Positions 42,981 through 57,900 are shown, counted from the first letter of the stretch. The stretch is DNA of 64,000 nucleotides from Membranipora membranacea (GCA_914767715.1 OU612074.1:14182062-14246061), one strand, 5' to 3'. The notes: generated by a model from the letters alone, not told the origin. Numbers and translations are program-made.

Positions 42981-45900
42981 TTATGAGCTCTCACTATAGA
43001 TTTTATCTTCTGTGACGGTTTCCTCAGTCTTACGTCGGCAGGCCAGGTATTTCTGTGTGGAGTTAGGGTAGAGTAAGCTGTACAATATGTGGATAAGTCC
43101 TCCACTTAGCATACTCGCCGCCATAAAGTATAATCCGAGACTCCAGGAGCCGGACCAGGACTGGAGAGACGCTACAAAATATATCAATGTTTATCAGAAC
43201 ACAAATTTGTTATAGGACTGAAGGGACGCTACAAAATATCGGAAAGTTTGTCAACACAGAAAGTGTTTTATGGATGTTGATTTTTATCAATTTTGAGTTT
43301 ACGGCTGCAAATTTTCTTCTCATAATATTTCCATCAGTCTAACACCTCTCTTTCCATTGATTTGTTTTCAGAAAATAGAAAAGACTTTCTCTACATATCC
43401 CCTAGTCTCTTGCTATGTGTCAATAGACATAAATGATGTAAAGTTAAATCATAATAACTTCATCTGTAGGTTAGTGACTGCGGTGGGAAAAAAGTATAAT
43501 GTAAATACAAAACAGGACTTCGGTCGTTGATCAAGGATTCCAGAGGAAAAAGACTGGGAGGTATGTCTGGATACAGACGCCAGAGGCAGCGTCTGTCTGG
43601 TCGGGATGACATTACAGCAAAACAAAATCAATATTCAGGAGATTATGGCTAGCCACAGAAGACGCAATATTCAAGGCTCGCTGTTGTTTAAGCGCTTAAA
43701 CTGTGTCGGGATAGCTGATAGTAGCATTTCATTATCAACTGCTAGGGGAAAGTGGTTGATATTGAAATGCTACTACCAGTTATCCAGGGCGGTCTTTCAA
43801 TTAGTAACAGCCAAAATCGCAATCTTATCGCTCACTCACTGAGTGAGCAATACCTGCTAGGGGTCTCACTTTCAGATCGCTCAGTCACTTGATGGAACTA
43901 TATACATTCTGAGTGAGCGATCTGGGAGCGATTTTCTATAATTGAAACACCAAATGAGTGATAATTTTGAGCGATGTGATAGTGATGTGATAGTGATGTG
44001 ATAGTGATAACTTGCTTTAGTAAAGGATCACTCTTTCTAATTGAAAGACCCCCCTGACACAGTTTATGCGCTTAAACTAGGCTCGCAGCTAAGTTTGTGG
44101 AGAACTTCGCACTTAGAGAATGCATAAGTAATGAGTAATGCATTGTGGTATGTAATGTCAACTCACCCCCCCCCCCCCCCCAATCACATTGAGTTATTTC
44201 AGCAAGATTTATACATTAATTATGATTACCAAAAACAGAATCAGTAGACGTATAAATAGTTAAATGTTTACCGTTTGTATGTAGCTTCATTTTGTCCGAT
44301 GGATCATGAACTTATTCATAAGAAGTTTTAATATAACAATTATATCTTCCGATATATATGATAAAAATATTAAAGCAAAAGAAAATTGTCAAAAATAGGC
44401 AATGGGCGTTGATTAGCGGTTAGTCAGGCTTCCAAGTGTATCAGGAGAGATTTGCCTCTCAGTTTAGTTCTATGGTTTGATATATCCACCTGACATAAAA
44501 CCAATACAGATTTATATCTATTAAATTTATTGTTTTATACCAGGTAAATTTCATCACAAAGTTGGTGAAAAAATCTTGTCCCATAGACTGATGGGGATAT
44601 GAAGAGAGGGTGGTGTTGGCAACATTGTCCTCCCTTGTAAAACTGTTCAAACATCAGTCAATAATTAATTTCCTCCCTATTTTTCCCTCACCTGTGACAC
44701 CGTAGCTAGTAATAACACCTCCTCCCTGTACACCATACACTATACCCAGAGCTAGAGATACTACGGCCTTATCAAACCTCTCTAATAGGACTATCGGTAT
44801 GAGAGTCACAACCGGCGCCAAACTCAAACCTACAAAATAACAAATAAAACAGAAATAAACTCCCCCCGCCTAATAAGGTTAATAATTTACCAGGAAGATA
44901 ACCTGTCGTGAAAAGAAAAAACAAGTTGATCTGAGTACAAGCACTGAACAAATTGGATGTCTCAAGATGTTGCTTAATATATGGATATGTGACCCCAGTA
45001 ACTCGAACATTGTGAGTTCATGGGGCAAATAAAAATAAGAATAAAATATAAATTGTGGAAAATAGCACTTTAGTTTTTTATAAATATTTTAGCAAAGGAT
45101 CATAGTGGATCATAGTGGTCAGGGGGTGGCAATAAATCACTATGATCCACTATGATCCCAATTTTCAGACTTCGTAGCAGTTTTACTGCAACTAGGTTCA
45201 CAGGCTGTTTTATTTCATATGCCCTAATGACTTTTCAGCCTGAGCTCTTTAAAACCATACCAAACATGGCCTAGTAGGACTGTCACTTTAAGGTTCATAG
45301 GGCAGTAATCTAAATAAGACTGAGGTCTCTAGAATGATACCAAAAACCTGATTCTTTGTAAAAAAAGTAGCTGCATGACAAGATTAGTGCAAAAGCTCTG
45401 CCTGGTTCCTGGTAGTGGTATTCAACTACCTTCCGACGTCCTCCATATCCTCCAACTACAGGTCGGAAGGTTGTTGATGTTAGAATACAACTACCAGAGT
45501 ATTCACAGGTTATATGAATTAACCTAAGAAGCTAGGCATGCTACCATGTGAACGAAGTCAAGAAGTAATCTATATGAGTGCGATTGGATAGGCTGGCCAA
45601 GGGAGCATCAGGTTGAGGTGGAGTTTTTTAGGGCATTTTTGGGCTGTCTTTTGGCTTTCTAAGCGCTGTCAAGGATAGAGATGCGTAAAGTTAGAGTACC
45701 TTGTTGAATGATAGATTTATCTCAAAGGCAGTATTATGGGTATAGACCATGCTTGTTGTCAGTAGCAAATCACCACCCTTGACCCAAATTGAAATACGCA
45801 AGACCAATTTTGACAATCAAAGTTTAGATCTACACCCCGTGTCCCTAACTGGCAACCAGCAAAATCATGCAATCCATCGTCATCAGAATTTTATCAGCCA

Positions 45901-48900
45901 TTTTGATCTCTCGGTCTGTCACACTCACACATTGCAGGGCCGTAGTGTAGTAAAAATAGTAGGGGAGGCGGAAATCCTTGAGGGCGTGGAGTAACACCAA
46001 GCTCCTCCTGTGGAGTCTAGGGTTAATCCCTAGCATCCAAAGCATTTTAATGATATAAATACCATATGGAAGTTCAAAATGTGCTGATTCAGACATGGAA
46101 TATTCAATTATAGCATTTCTAGGCCACTGTATTGAGCATTCTAGGGGAGGCAGAGCGTCCTTCTTCCCATAGAACTTTGTGCCTGCACATTAAATTGAAG
46201 TGGGCCAGTGTTGATACTTTCCCTGAAGAGGATGTCACAATCAGGCCCTCATATCGATTGTTTACTATGGCAATAACTATGTGACCAAATCACCACAATC
46301 ATAACTATGTGCCTGTGGGTACCCGTAACTTACACTTTCATGTGTATGTCACATATAAATCAACACAAGGATATGGACTGTTTACCCCGACATTAACTTT
46401 GACTAAATCACCACGACCATGAATACCCTGTGGGTCACTTGCGAATCCATATGTATGTCACAATTAGATCAACACACGGATATATAGCCAAACTCTTTGA
46501 GAACATCACCAGATCTTAATCTATCATAAGTTTTACCAGTAAACAATGATTATTTTGTTGTTTTCAAAATGGGAATAGACTCCTGGTCAATGGTTCTGTT
46601 CTTTCTCACCGAATAGAAAATCTTTTTACGCCCTATCATTATCTCATATCAACATCCCAATTATAGTCTTTTAGTAACAAAATAATAGAAGCCTTAAAAT
46701 AACTCTGATTCGGGAAATATGCAGAAGGTCAAATGAACATTGAACTTGCGATGCGCAACAAGATAAATACGTAATAATGCTTCCATCATCGAAATTATCT
46801 CATTCCAATAAACCAAGACAACACATTATTAAGATTTATAATAACTATTGATTAGCAGATGAATGTTCCCTGTTTGTTCCAGACGCAAAGTAGTTTTCAC
46901 CTTTGAGTCATCGTTAATTCAAATCTTAAGATTTTTCATTGTTAATAAGCGATGGACCTCTTTACTTTGAATACCGATGGTCATTTAGTCAGTGATGATA
47001 CATATTTTTTAATTTGGGAGTTGTCCTACATGCAATCATGAGAAGACAATTATTCCTCCCAAGGATTGGATGTGAGGCCATAAAAAACCTATGTAAACAT
47101 GTTTTGTTTGAGCGGCAGCCCATCCAAGTGTGGATCAAAAATCAAAAAGCCAATGAGTTTCAAAGTCAAATCCAACATAAAACTCGATGCGCTCCCATAT
47201 ACATGAGGATTCGAAGCACTCCAAATGCACACAGACATCAAGACTACACTATTAACATGTGTATCTCTGATCATTAGGTTCGATTTAGCATGTGTACCTC
47301 ATTGATAAAATTGGCCACGGGTCGTCACACCGAAATCCTAGTCATGGTACTCATGCTAAGTGAACTAGTTCACTCTCTATCGATCAAAGATATACCCACA
47401 ATAGTATATCACATCAACAGTGTGTTCCAAATGTTTGGTGCTCATTCACTGTTATAAAGGTGGTTGTTTATTTTATACAGTATTATATATATAACCATAT
47501 AAAGTAATATATTATAATATAGTATCATATAGGTGATGCTACGAACCATTGAGAGCACCACAGAGATAGAAAGCACCCTGATCTCTCCATGAGACCAATA
47601 TCAGTGTAGATGTCCCGGCGAGAATGACAGCTACGCCTAGCTGTGTCATCGCAGATACATATTGTCTATTAGCAAAAAATCCGTTTCCGAATCGGGCTAC
47701 AATCTCTAATCCTCCACCGATAGAAATCGCTAGTGCTATCTAAAAATAGTATCATATTGTGCTCGATGTAAATGCAGTAGACCCAGGTCCAATGTAAACG
47801 AGGCAGTATGCAGTCACTGTCCAAATTACATGGGACAGTGGTAAAACAGTGGAAAATACTCTCATTTAGTATCAAAAGTTTGTAATAGAGCGACGGGATT
47901 CCGTATAATCACACTCCAAAATGAGGCCATACGGTTTTTTGAATTGTATAGATCAAAGGTTGATAATGTTGATTCTTCTTTTATTATGTACTGCTTTGCT
48001 TTCTTTGGCACATTTGGGAGAACATCATTTTAATGATGAAAATTGTTGTCAATAAATGTATGAAAAAATAAAGGTAAAGCTAAGCTTTCTCATACGAAAA
48101 CTAATTGCACAAACATAAAGGCATGCAGTTTTCAGTTGGAATTTTAATTGTTATTTACACTTACATGATTTTTACCCACGTGTAACTCCTGTCCCCACTG
48201 TGGTATGATTGTGAATATGATGTGGCATCCACAAGACATCAGATAGTTTGACACAAGAAACACAAGAAACATCTGATTAGTGAATAATAGCCTCAGTGTA
48301 GAACGAAATGTGGTAGCCTCAGTACCATGTGTTGGTAAGGCAGACTTTTTATTGGGAGGTTTGGACGTGTTCTCAATATCTACCTACAAGATAAAAAGGC
48401 ACAATTACTTATCGCATCCAATTTATAATAACCAAGGAAAGTATAAAATTTCTTCTCATAATTTTTGGTCCAAATACAGATTCCCTGATACCTCAAACCC
48501 GAAAGTTTGTAAATGAATTTGACGATCAGACGAAGAAAAAAAACCGACAAAATGTACCCATTCTTAGGAACCAACAGTAAAGTTTTTATTTCACCTGTCA
48601 GCGAAAAAAAAATATTTTGAATGAGATTCAATCGGTTGATATCGTTGTTTTTTTCCGTAATAAACTACATTAACTGAATTACGAAAACCAGTCTCTTTAC
48701 TTTGCAAATAAAGGCATAGGCAAGATGCGGAAAGGGGATCAGGATAGAGGTAGCTAGCGTTATAGAGTAGGAGCTATTTATCAATCATTGTCTGACTGAT
48801 GATCCCAGCGTATGCTTACACAAGAAGTTTCAACTCTGTGGTTGACATTACAGGCCTTATGTAGTTTTTGCAAGTTCAGTTACTACTTGCAAGAACTGTT

Positions 48901-51900
48901 AAATGTCTGTTGATTGAATGGCTAGAACCTAGATCAAGTTTGGTCCATTTTGCCAGCGTGTCAGTAGAGGGGGAGGGCAACTCCGATGCTGGTAAAATGG
49001 ATCAACATAACCTAGCTACAACCCATGTTTTGTGACACCTTATAGTCCATCAAACTTTGCCGAACATTTTCGACCGATACCACTCTTCATATCAATATCA
49101 GAATCGACGGAATTTCAAATTATCAATAATTTGATTTCACCAAAAATGGATTGAAAATTATGACAATATTTTCTCTTTTCAAGTTTAATTTACGATCAGT
49201 CATCGGTAGCAAAATTCAGACAGCGTTCAGCGCTACTAAAATTTTGCAAATAGTCAGACATGCGCGTGATCATATGAAACTAGTTATTCTGATAGCCGCT
49301 TTATGATAGTAGGTAGAGCATATTACCATTCAATAAATGAAAGAGAGATCCTGAAATAAAAATGCTACAAATACAGAATTAAATATCATCAAATGTTCAC
49401 ATCAAGAATTAGGTGGCCACAAAATTGTTGGAAGTCAAGTTTAGTTCCAAAATTTAGCTCAAACATAGTGGTTGGTTACAATTCTAAATCATTCCAATCA
49501 CAAACAAACCACAGAGGGCATATTTATTTGAATATTACCCCCATAGACTTAATAATAAACCTAGACAGGACACTGCATATAGCTGAAGTGAGGCACTTAA
49601 TTATGGTGACGCGACGTCACTGGAGGGTGTATAAACAGTGATTTTTTACTCATAGCTATCATTGATTTACCGGTCCCAGCTCTGGTTAAATGTTGATAAC
49701 TCGATTGGCTTCAATCGGAATTTAAGTTTGAAAATTGCAATAGATTCAGCAGCTTCATTTTGATAGTCTATTTAGCTTTGTAGCTCGAAAATTATCCAAA
49801 AGGCAAGCTATTGAAAACGGTGCATAGACTGAAAGCTATACATTTTTTGCAGTTTCAGTTCTGATTAAATGTTTATATCTCGAACAACTTTGATGGAATT
49901 TTGAGTTTGAAAATTGCAATAGATTCAGCAGCTTCTTGTGATCATTTTGATAGTCTATTTAGCTTTGTAGCTCAAATATTATCAAAAAAGCAAGCTTTTG
50001 AAAATGGAAGATCCGCTCTGGCCTGGCTTATCCATCGTGATCGAATAGTGCTTAGCTTGATGAGTGTTACAACTGCTGTGTACTCAGAAATCTAGAAATC
50101 AGTTGCTATATTGATGACTCAGCAGGGCACAATAAACCTATGTATTTCAAAAGGTCAAAAGTTAGAAAGATTGCAGCATTGATGTAATATGATTTCCTTA
50201 CTACCAGATTTAGCTGTTGCTTGTTTAATCAGGCTGCTAATATAAGGTAAGAGTTCTAGGAGTATGCTGCCGGGCAGGTGGTTTGCCTTTACTTTTGACC
50301 CACCGAAGTGACCATTAGATTAACTACACAGAATATTGTCTACTAAGAATTTCAATTTCATTTGAAGCTTTGTGAGGTCCGGCCTTGACTTGTTTACCTC
50401 CAACTGTCTCTGTTGGTCACATTCCAATAATGTTGGTGGATATTTTGTCATGACATTTATTATTGTGCAGCCTGGCTCAAAATGAGCAAATGCGAATTGA
50501 AATGCTTGCTTCCTCAGTAATTCCAAGAAAGAAAGTCCTGAACTCCCTAGTTATACTTGAGATACAAGGCAGAACAGACCATCAAAATGATCTCCACAAG
50601 CTACTGAATCTATTGCAATTTTCAAAATCAAAATCCTATCAAAATTGATATGGAAATAAACTTTAAATCAGGGCTGAAACCGCAAAAAAAATTATAGCTT
50701 TGAGTCTATGCACCGTTTTCAATAGCTTGCTTTCTGGATAATATTTGAGCCAAGAAGCTAAATAGACTATCAAAATCCAATTTTGGCCGCGACGAACAAG
50801 AAATCGTTTGTAAGAATTATCTTCCCGAATTGCTATAGAATTCCCTCCATTGACTTTTAGGATAAATAGAGCTGTACCAACAAAATATAACGCAAGCAAA
50901 TGCTGACAATCACCACACTGTCATTGTGCTAATGTACTATGCTATTGTACTACTATGCTATCGTACAATATCATATTATTTTCACCTATCTATCATATAT
51001 CATATATATATCATAGAGATATATATCATATATCCCTTTCACCCAACTTGCCAAGGAGTCTATGTTACCTCAATGGCCATGAATTGGGACTTCTCAAATC
51101 CAACAATATTTGCGTAGTGATACTGACAGGTAAGCAATCTGTAGCCAAAGTGTGGTCTTAGCTCAGAGTTTTGGTCAGTTCTGGTGGCCTGGCTGGTGCA
51201 GGCCCGTATTTCTAGGGGAGGCAGGGAGGCCTTGCCTCCCTTAGAAAGCTGAATGGAGTGGTCCAAAAATGATATAATTGATTATTTCATGTCTGAATCA
51301 GGTCTTTTGGGATTTCCATTTGCTAATTAAATGCCTTAAAATTGCTTAGTAACAGCACCCCTCCTATTGATGCTTCTGACTAGCCTCGGAATTTTGCCTC
51401 CCCTACCATTTCTTTCTTAACGGCCTTGTTCTTCATCTCATTGTTGATAGCAGTAATTGATAGGCAGAGAATTCTTGCTCACATTTCCTGCCTCAGCTGA
51501 GGTCATGAACCTGATCTGTCAGTTTCACTTCCTATAGAGTAAACAAGAGGCGCGTCTGTTGATCACAATTAAAGATTCTCAATCATCAAAGGCTAAAAAA
51601 TGTTGGAATATCATTTGAAATGATTCAACTGCCAATTTGAGTTAGTTTGTCAAGGGCTGATGTCATTATTTCACCTAATTTGAATGCATCCCTTAAAAAG
51701 GACAATCTGTTTGGGAAAACTATTTGCCGACCAGGTAATCACTCTGATATGTAGCCTCAATCTATAATCTTTGAGCTATGCAGACTACATCACCTCAAAT
51801 ATCCAAGACCTGTAGCAATAGTAGCAATTGGTTACCCAGCGTCAATTTTCCATAAACAAGTTTTTGATATATGCAAGTTTATCAAAGAATTCAATTACCA

Positions 51901-54900
51901 ATTTAATAAGATGAGTATTTGTGAGCGCTTGAAAGTCATTTAAGATGAATAACGGGCTTGAGATGCGTTAAAATTTACCCATCTTACACAATAAAGCCTA
52001 TCTTCCAACCAGTCTGCAGCGACTCATGACAGGTTTGGTGGATGTTTTGCGGAGGGAAAATGTGCTTGGCTGGTCTTCATAGCATAATTTTAAATTTTAT
52101 GGGACACTTTTTTGCTACTTTGTCCTACTTTATTAGCTTTATAATGTCTCACAACCTTGGCATGAGCTTTTGAGAACTTGGCACTCCTCGAAGACTGGTA
52201 TATGGAGCCGGGTATACAAACAATAACTCTCGCAGGCCTGTAGTTCCAGGGGAGGCAAAAGAGGCACTACCTTCCCTAAAAAGCTAATTACAATAGCCTA
52301 AAACATTATAATTGAATAATTCATGTCAACATCATCTCCTCTCGGATTTCAATATCAACCAAAATCACCTGCAAAACCTCATCATCGTCAACAGTTGTGT
52401 GCCAATTAGCTACACCACCTCCTGCCCCTAATAAAGGATTTACTAACGGGATCAAACATAGGTGTGGGTATTCAGAACGTTTGAGAAAAGTGAAATGGAG
52501 TGGACATGTGTTTGAAGAGCATCTCATGGGTACAATATACAATCGGATATGATGTGGCCTCACCGCCGTTGGTTGTTGTTTGGAATGATCTGATATGTTT
52601 AGGCCTTGATTGTGATGGTTGGTAGCTTAGAACTTTTTGATAAACAACTATAAAATTCTACATCAAAACCAATATATTGGCCATAAATTTATTCTGCTTG
52701 GAGATTGTAATATTAATTGGAATTCCTCATCAACTGAAAAAACACATTTAGAGCAGAGCCAAAGATTATCAATACTGACTTGGCAGAGTCTTTTAGACTC
52801 TGCCAATTTTAGTCTTTTAGCCTCGGTGCCGAGTCTTTTGACTCGCCGAGTCTTTTAGACTGTGCATTTTACTGTCAATACTGACTGTCAGCATAAATAC
52901 AGTCATTGGCAGAGCTTTATGTCGACAGGGCTATTACAGCAAGTTAATAGTTGATTAAAAGTTGATTAAAATCGGATGTCATATCACACGCCACATACCC
53001 GAAGCATGGGCGGCGAAATAATATTTTGCCTTATTGGCAAGGCCGCAATGTCTGCGCCAATTTGCACTCTGTTTGCAGGCAGGTCGGAGCACACCTGGGG
53101 GCCAACCAAACCCCAGTAGTCGATAGACTGCAGTGGGATTCGAACCCACGACCTTCATCACTTTCGTGTTGTAGGACCGGCGCTCTAACCAACTGAGCTA
53201 CCTCTTACTCCATGGGATTTCATATATTAGCCATTTAGGGAGAGAAAGCTCATTAGACCATAACTATGTGAAAATTATATGTTGGTCTAAAAACATGATG
53301 GCTCTTCAAGAGAGTGGTTTTGGGTGCCACCAGCCAAGCCACCAGCATTGACCAAAATTCTGAGCTAAGACCGCACTTTGGCTACAGATTGCTTACTAGT
53401 TGGCAGTATTTTGTTATCCTCCTCCCATCTATGTTGGAGCGCAAGGAAATCAACACGCAAATATTGTTGGATTTGATCCCCCTTCAGTCAACTGCTGCTG
53501 GGTTATGTTGGGTAATTAGTAGTCCAATTCATGGTCATTGTCACTTTGTCAAGTTGGGTGAAAGGGATATGATATTGTACAATAGCATATCTACAATCTC
53601 GTTGTTAACATGTGATTATGATTTAATCAACCAAATCACATGTTAACAGAGTGTGTTGATTGTCAGCATTTGCTTCAGTTTTTTTTTGTTGGTACAACTC
53701 TATTTATCTTCAAAGTCAATGTAGGGAATTCTATAGCATTTTGGGAAGATAATTCTTACAAGCAATTCCTTGTTCGTCACGGACAAAATTTGTTATGTTT
53801 GAGTCTATGCACCGTTTTCAATAGCTTGCTTTTTGGATAATATTTTAGCCAAGAAGCTAAATAGACTATCAAAATGATCACCAAAAGCTGCTGAATCTAT
53901 TGTAATTTTCAAACTCAGGATTCCATCAAAATTGTTTGAGAAATAAGAATTTATTCTGGACTGAAACTGCAAAAGGAATTATGGCTTTGCGGCTATGCAC
54001 CGTTTTCAATAGCTTGCTCTTTTGATAATGTTTGAACTACGTAGCTAAATAGACTATCAAAATGATCGCTGCTGCTGAATCTATTGCAATTTTCAAACTT
54101 AAATTCCGATTGAAGCCAATTGAGTTATCAACATTTAACCAGAGCTGGGACCGGTAAATCAATGATAGCTATGAGTAAAAATCACTGTTTCTACACCCTC
54201 CAGTGACGTCGCGTCACCATAATTAAGTGCCTCACTGCCTCAATGCTAATGCTTCATACAGTGTCCTGTCTAGGTTTATGATTACCCCTAACAGTCCATA
54301 CAACATTTAACAGGAAGTGAATATCTTTACTGGGAGGAGGCAGGGTAATGTGGGAGTTGGTTTAATGTGTGATGAGAAATGATAAACATTCAAATTTTAA
54401 AGAACTCTCATTTGGACAATATTTATGTAACTACACTGTATTTACCATGTACTTACCCTGTATAGGGTGTACAAAGACTTACCTCATATATATGGACTAT
54501 TGACGTCATTACGCTCGATACACTGGCAGAAAGTAAATTAGGTGCATCAACGGTAAGTGAATTAGGTGTATCAGCTGTAAGTATCAACGATACATTAGGT
54601 TGTGGTTTCTTTTTTCTTTCCCTGACATAAATAGCGTAAAAAAAACCGTTAAGATACAAGGGAAAACTAACAAATGGGAGGGAAAACTAACAAATCAGAG
54701 GGAAAACAAACTAATCGGAGGGAAATCTAACAAATAGGATGGAAAACTAGTGTTTTATTTAAGTTCCTATTCTAACAGCAGCTGTAAATCAGAAATGGGG
54801 GAGGGGATCTTTCAGGTTTTTCCTCCAATATTTCTTATCCAAATCACATTTTTAGAGTCCTCACTGTTCTGGTCTTTCAATTTGGAAAAATTGAAATAAA

Positions 54901-57900
54901 TAAATATATAATACAACCTCGCTAAACTCTAGCTCAAATTTCCTACGCACAAAGATAAGAAGAGGGCAGTGTAAAAAATTTAAACTGGGATGGTGAGTAG
55001 ACAACTCCTGAATTACATATTAATATAATATAATCAAGGAAAGTTCTTGATTTACACAAGAGGTTGATTTTTTTATGACTAGTCTCTAACCTTTGCTTTG
55101 CCTTTATGTGGGAATATCCTACAGGATGTAAGGTTTCATAGGACTTTAAATTTTGCTATTTTGCCAACGGCTTATTTGCTAAAATAATATTAATTCCACT
55201 ATCATCAGATTTTTGGGAAAAAATCCTCAATAAAGGTTTTAATATAGGAGCTTCCAATCCAAATTTGCTAATACTCAGCAACTTGGACAATTATTGGCTG
55301 GGTTGCCAAAAATTGTTTTTGTAAACATGAAATAAAATTTTGTGTATTTTCACCCAGAAGAGTAGGCAAGGTTGAATAGGGTGTATGAAATTTTAACGAC
55401 CTACCAATATGATAGTGGTCTAACTAGCATCGCAGGAACACACATATGTATAACGATCCCACACAATAAGAATATACACTGCTGATAGGATAGCCTGTCA
55501 AACATCACTCTGATTAGGGGTGGCATGTAGAACGTCCCAATCCCAGCACCAGCCGACGCTAAGCCTATTGCGGTCGCTCTTTGCTTTTCGAAGTACATTG
55601 TCACAGCAACAATGCAGGTGAAAAACATGAAGTTCATTGCCACTCCTTTAAAGAAAATATTATTAAATAATTAGTGAGTACTAAAGAAGCCCTAGCCTCG
55701 GCAGGCTGCCTGGATGGGTGGTGGAAACACCCACCCGTCCTAGGAAGCCTCTTGAAGTCTACGGTCAGGTCGACCCTTTATAAAAATATCTTAGTCTAGT
55801 CTAAGTCTTTAATCTTATCTGAAACAAGCACCACATTTGCTGTAAAATGTCCATTTAGAGAGTAAGAATGCGCGTTGTCACCCTATCATATCTTGTGAAT
55901 CAAGGATATAACCAATGAACTCCCTCTTCATTGATATAACTGACATATTGTTCATACATCAAACGGTATCTTGATCTTTTGGCCAAGAATCTTTCATGCC
56001 ATTGCTTAGATAAAAATATTTCCTCTATTTTTTATTAGTGGTTAGAAATAGTTTGGTCTAAATTTTGGCATAAAAAGTGAAGATCTAACGAAGGAGGGCT
56101 TGAATCTAGGTTATAAGGAAGTACCATAAATCTCTTTTGATGAGTGTTTTGGCTTGCATCTGCAATAGACATAATCATGACCTTACAGTCAAGCCGTAAT
56201 CAATAATGACAACATTCACACTTTTAGAGTGGGCAATTTTTACTCAAAAACATCATTCATCTATTCTTTACATAATTTAAACTTTTTTGTGATTTTTCCA
56301 GCACAAACTTGACTACTACAATCTACCTTTGGCCTAAACTACTGCTGCCATTCAGGCAAATGGGTGCTCATTATTGAAAAATAACATAATGAGGCTGCAA
56401 TCTCAGCATTGTCACCTAATGGCTGGCGCACATTGTCCCAGATAGCCATCCCAGTCAATGTGAACATGAAGATGGCACAATCCCAGACTGTCTGGGTCCG
56501 TCTGGGATAGTATCTGGAAACTTCGTAAGCGTCAAACTTTCCCTATGCTATCCCAGACGGACCCAGACTCATTTTGCATCTGGGTGCTATGTGAACCAGA
56601 CGTTTGGATGATCTGGGATCATCTGGGTCGATCTGGGACTATCTGGGACGATCCTAAACAATGTGAACATCATCCCAGCACTATCCCAGACAAAAACCTA
56701 ATAGCTAGTCTGGGATGAATTTTATAATGTGAACGTAAGACTGGGACCATCTGGGATAAGCATCTGGGATGGCATCCTAATGACATCTGGGACAATGTGA
56801 TCCACCCTTAAAGGGCAAATAAATGCACAAACTGATCTTCAAAATTAGGGTATGAAATTACAACACTTTTGGAGATCAGTTTGAGCAAATTATTTTCCCA
56901 TTAGGTGACAATTCTGAGATTGCAGCCTCATTATGTTACTTTTGAGCTATGCAGAATTCAACAAGCACAATTTTGCCTGCGTGGCAGCAGCAGCAGTTTG
57001 ATGATCTTACCCATTAAGAAGAAGCAAATGAAGAGATAATGATACGACGGTACATATATGGTAGCGATGAGACTAGCACAGAGAAGACAATATCCCAGTA
57101 TCATAACTCCTCGTATTGGCAGCTTAGTCAGCAGCAAACTGCTGATCGGACCTGTAAATAAAAATCAATAATGATAATAATAATAATATTAAAAATTTTG
57201 CTGTCCGTCTATTCTTATATATAACACTTATATATAACAATAGCTGTAAATAATATAAGACTCACTTGAAATTAGCATTTGGGACGTACCCCATTACTTC
57301 ACATAAACTCCAACCATAGATAGCTAAATTTTGTGGATAGCTAACATTGAGTCTCTCCAAAACTAGTTAAAACTAAACTACTTGAAATTAGTTTTTGGGA
57401 GGTACTCCAAAGGAGAAAAAAATAGCTAGAGTTTAGTTTAGCTAGTTTTGGGGAGACTTAATGTTAACCATCCACAAAAAATTTAGCTAGCTAAGGTTGG
57501 GCGTTTATTCATGAAAAGCAATAAATTTTGATATTTTGAGCATGTGCGAAATGGCGTACGTTTCCTACTGCCATTACTTACTCCTCAAGGGGCTAAGATT
57601 CATAAATTCTTGATCCTAAAACTTTAGATCTAGAACTTTCAACTGCATGTGTGATAGCTGTCTTAATCTGATTTCAAGCTCAAAAATGATACCAAGAAAC
57701 CTGTTCCTTTACTCACATGTCCGATCGGCCGCCGAACGGTCGGCCGCGCTCGGCCGACCGTCGCTCGCACACGCGTAATGGTTTGAATTTTTGTGGCTTC
57801 TATGACAGGACTCAAATGATCTGGGAATAGATTGTTAGATCTATAACTAGTATAAATATTATTTATGGGGAGATCACATAGATTGTAGATCATAGATCAT

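Larger units (their letters stand above)
49551..54280. mobile_element. Large composite inverted-repeat (foldback-like) element
   Basis: The left arm (49551-50020) and right arm (about 53640-54280) are inverted copies, each containing ATAAACCTAGACAGGACACT, a conserved GTGAGGCACTTAATTATGG block, GACGCGACGTCACTGGAGGG, GATTTACCGGTCCCAGCTC, and then two copies of a 190-bp unit (AAAATTGCAATAGATTCAGC, GATAGTCTATTTAGC, GAAAACGGTGCATAGAC). Another 190-bp unit plus a further inverted block at 50580-50925 matches the right arm. 51060-51180 matches 53310-53400 in inverse. Between are family C MITEs, a SINE and a LINE scrap. It fills most of transporter intron 6. No transposase was recognised. Confidence 0.75.

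Noticed and set aside
53130-53206. A functional tRNA gene on the minus strand
   Set aside because: A and B boxes are good, but the acceptor stem halves do not pair, the anticodon stem is disrupted and the body recurs at two other sites; it is a SINE head.
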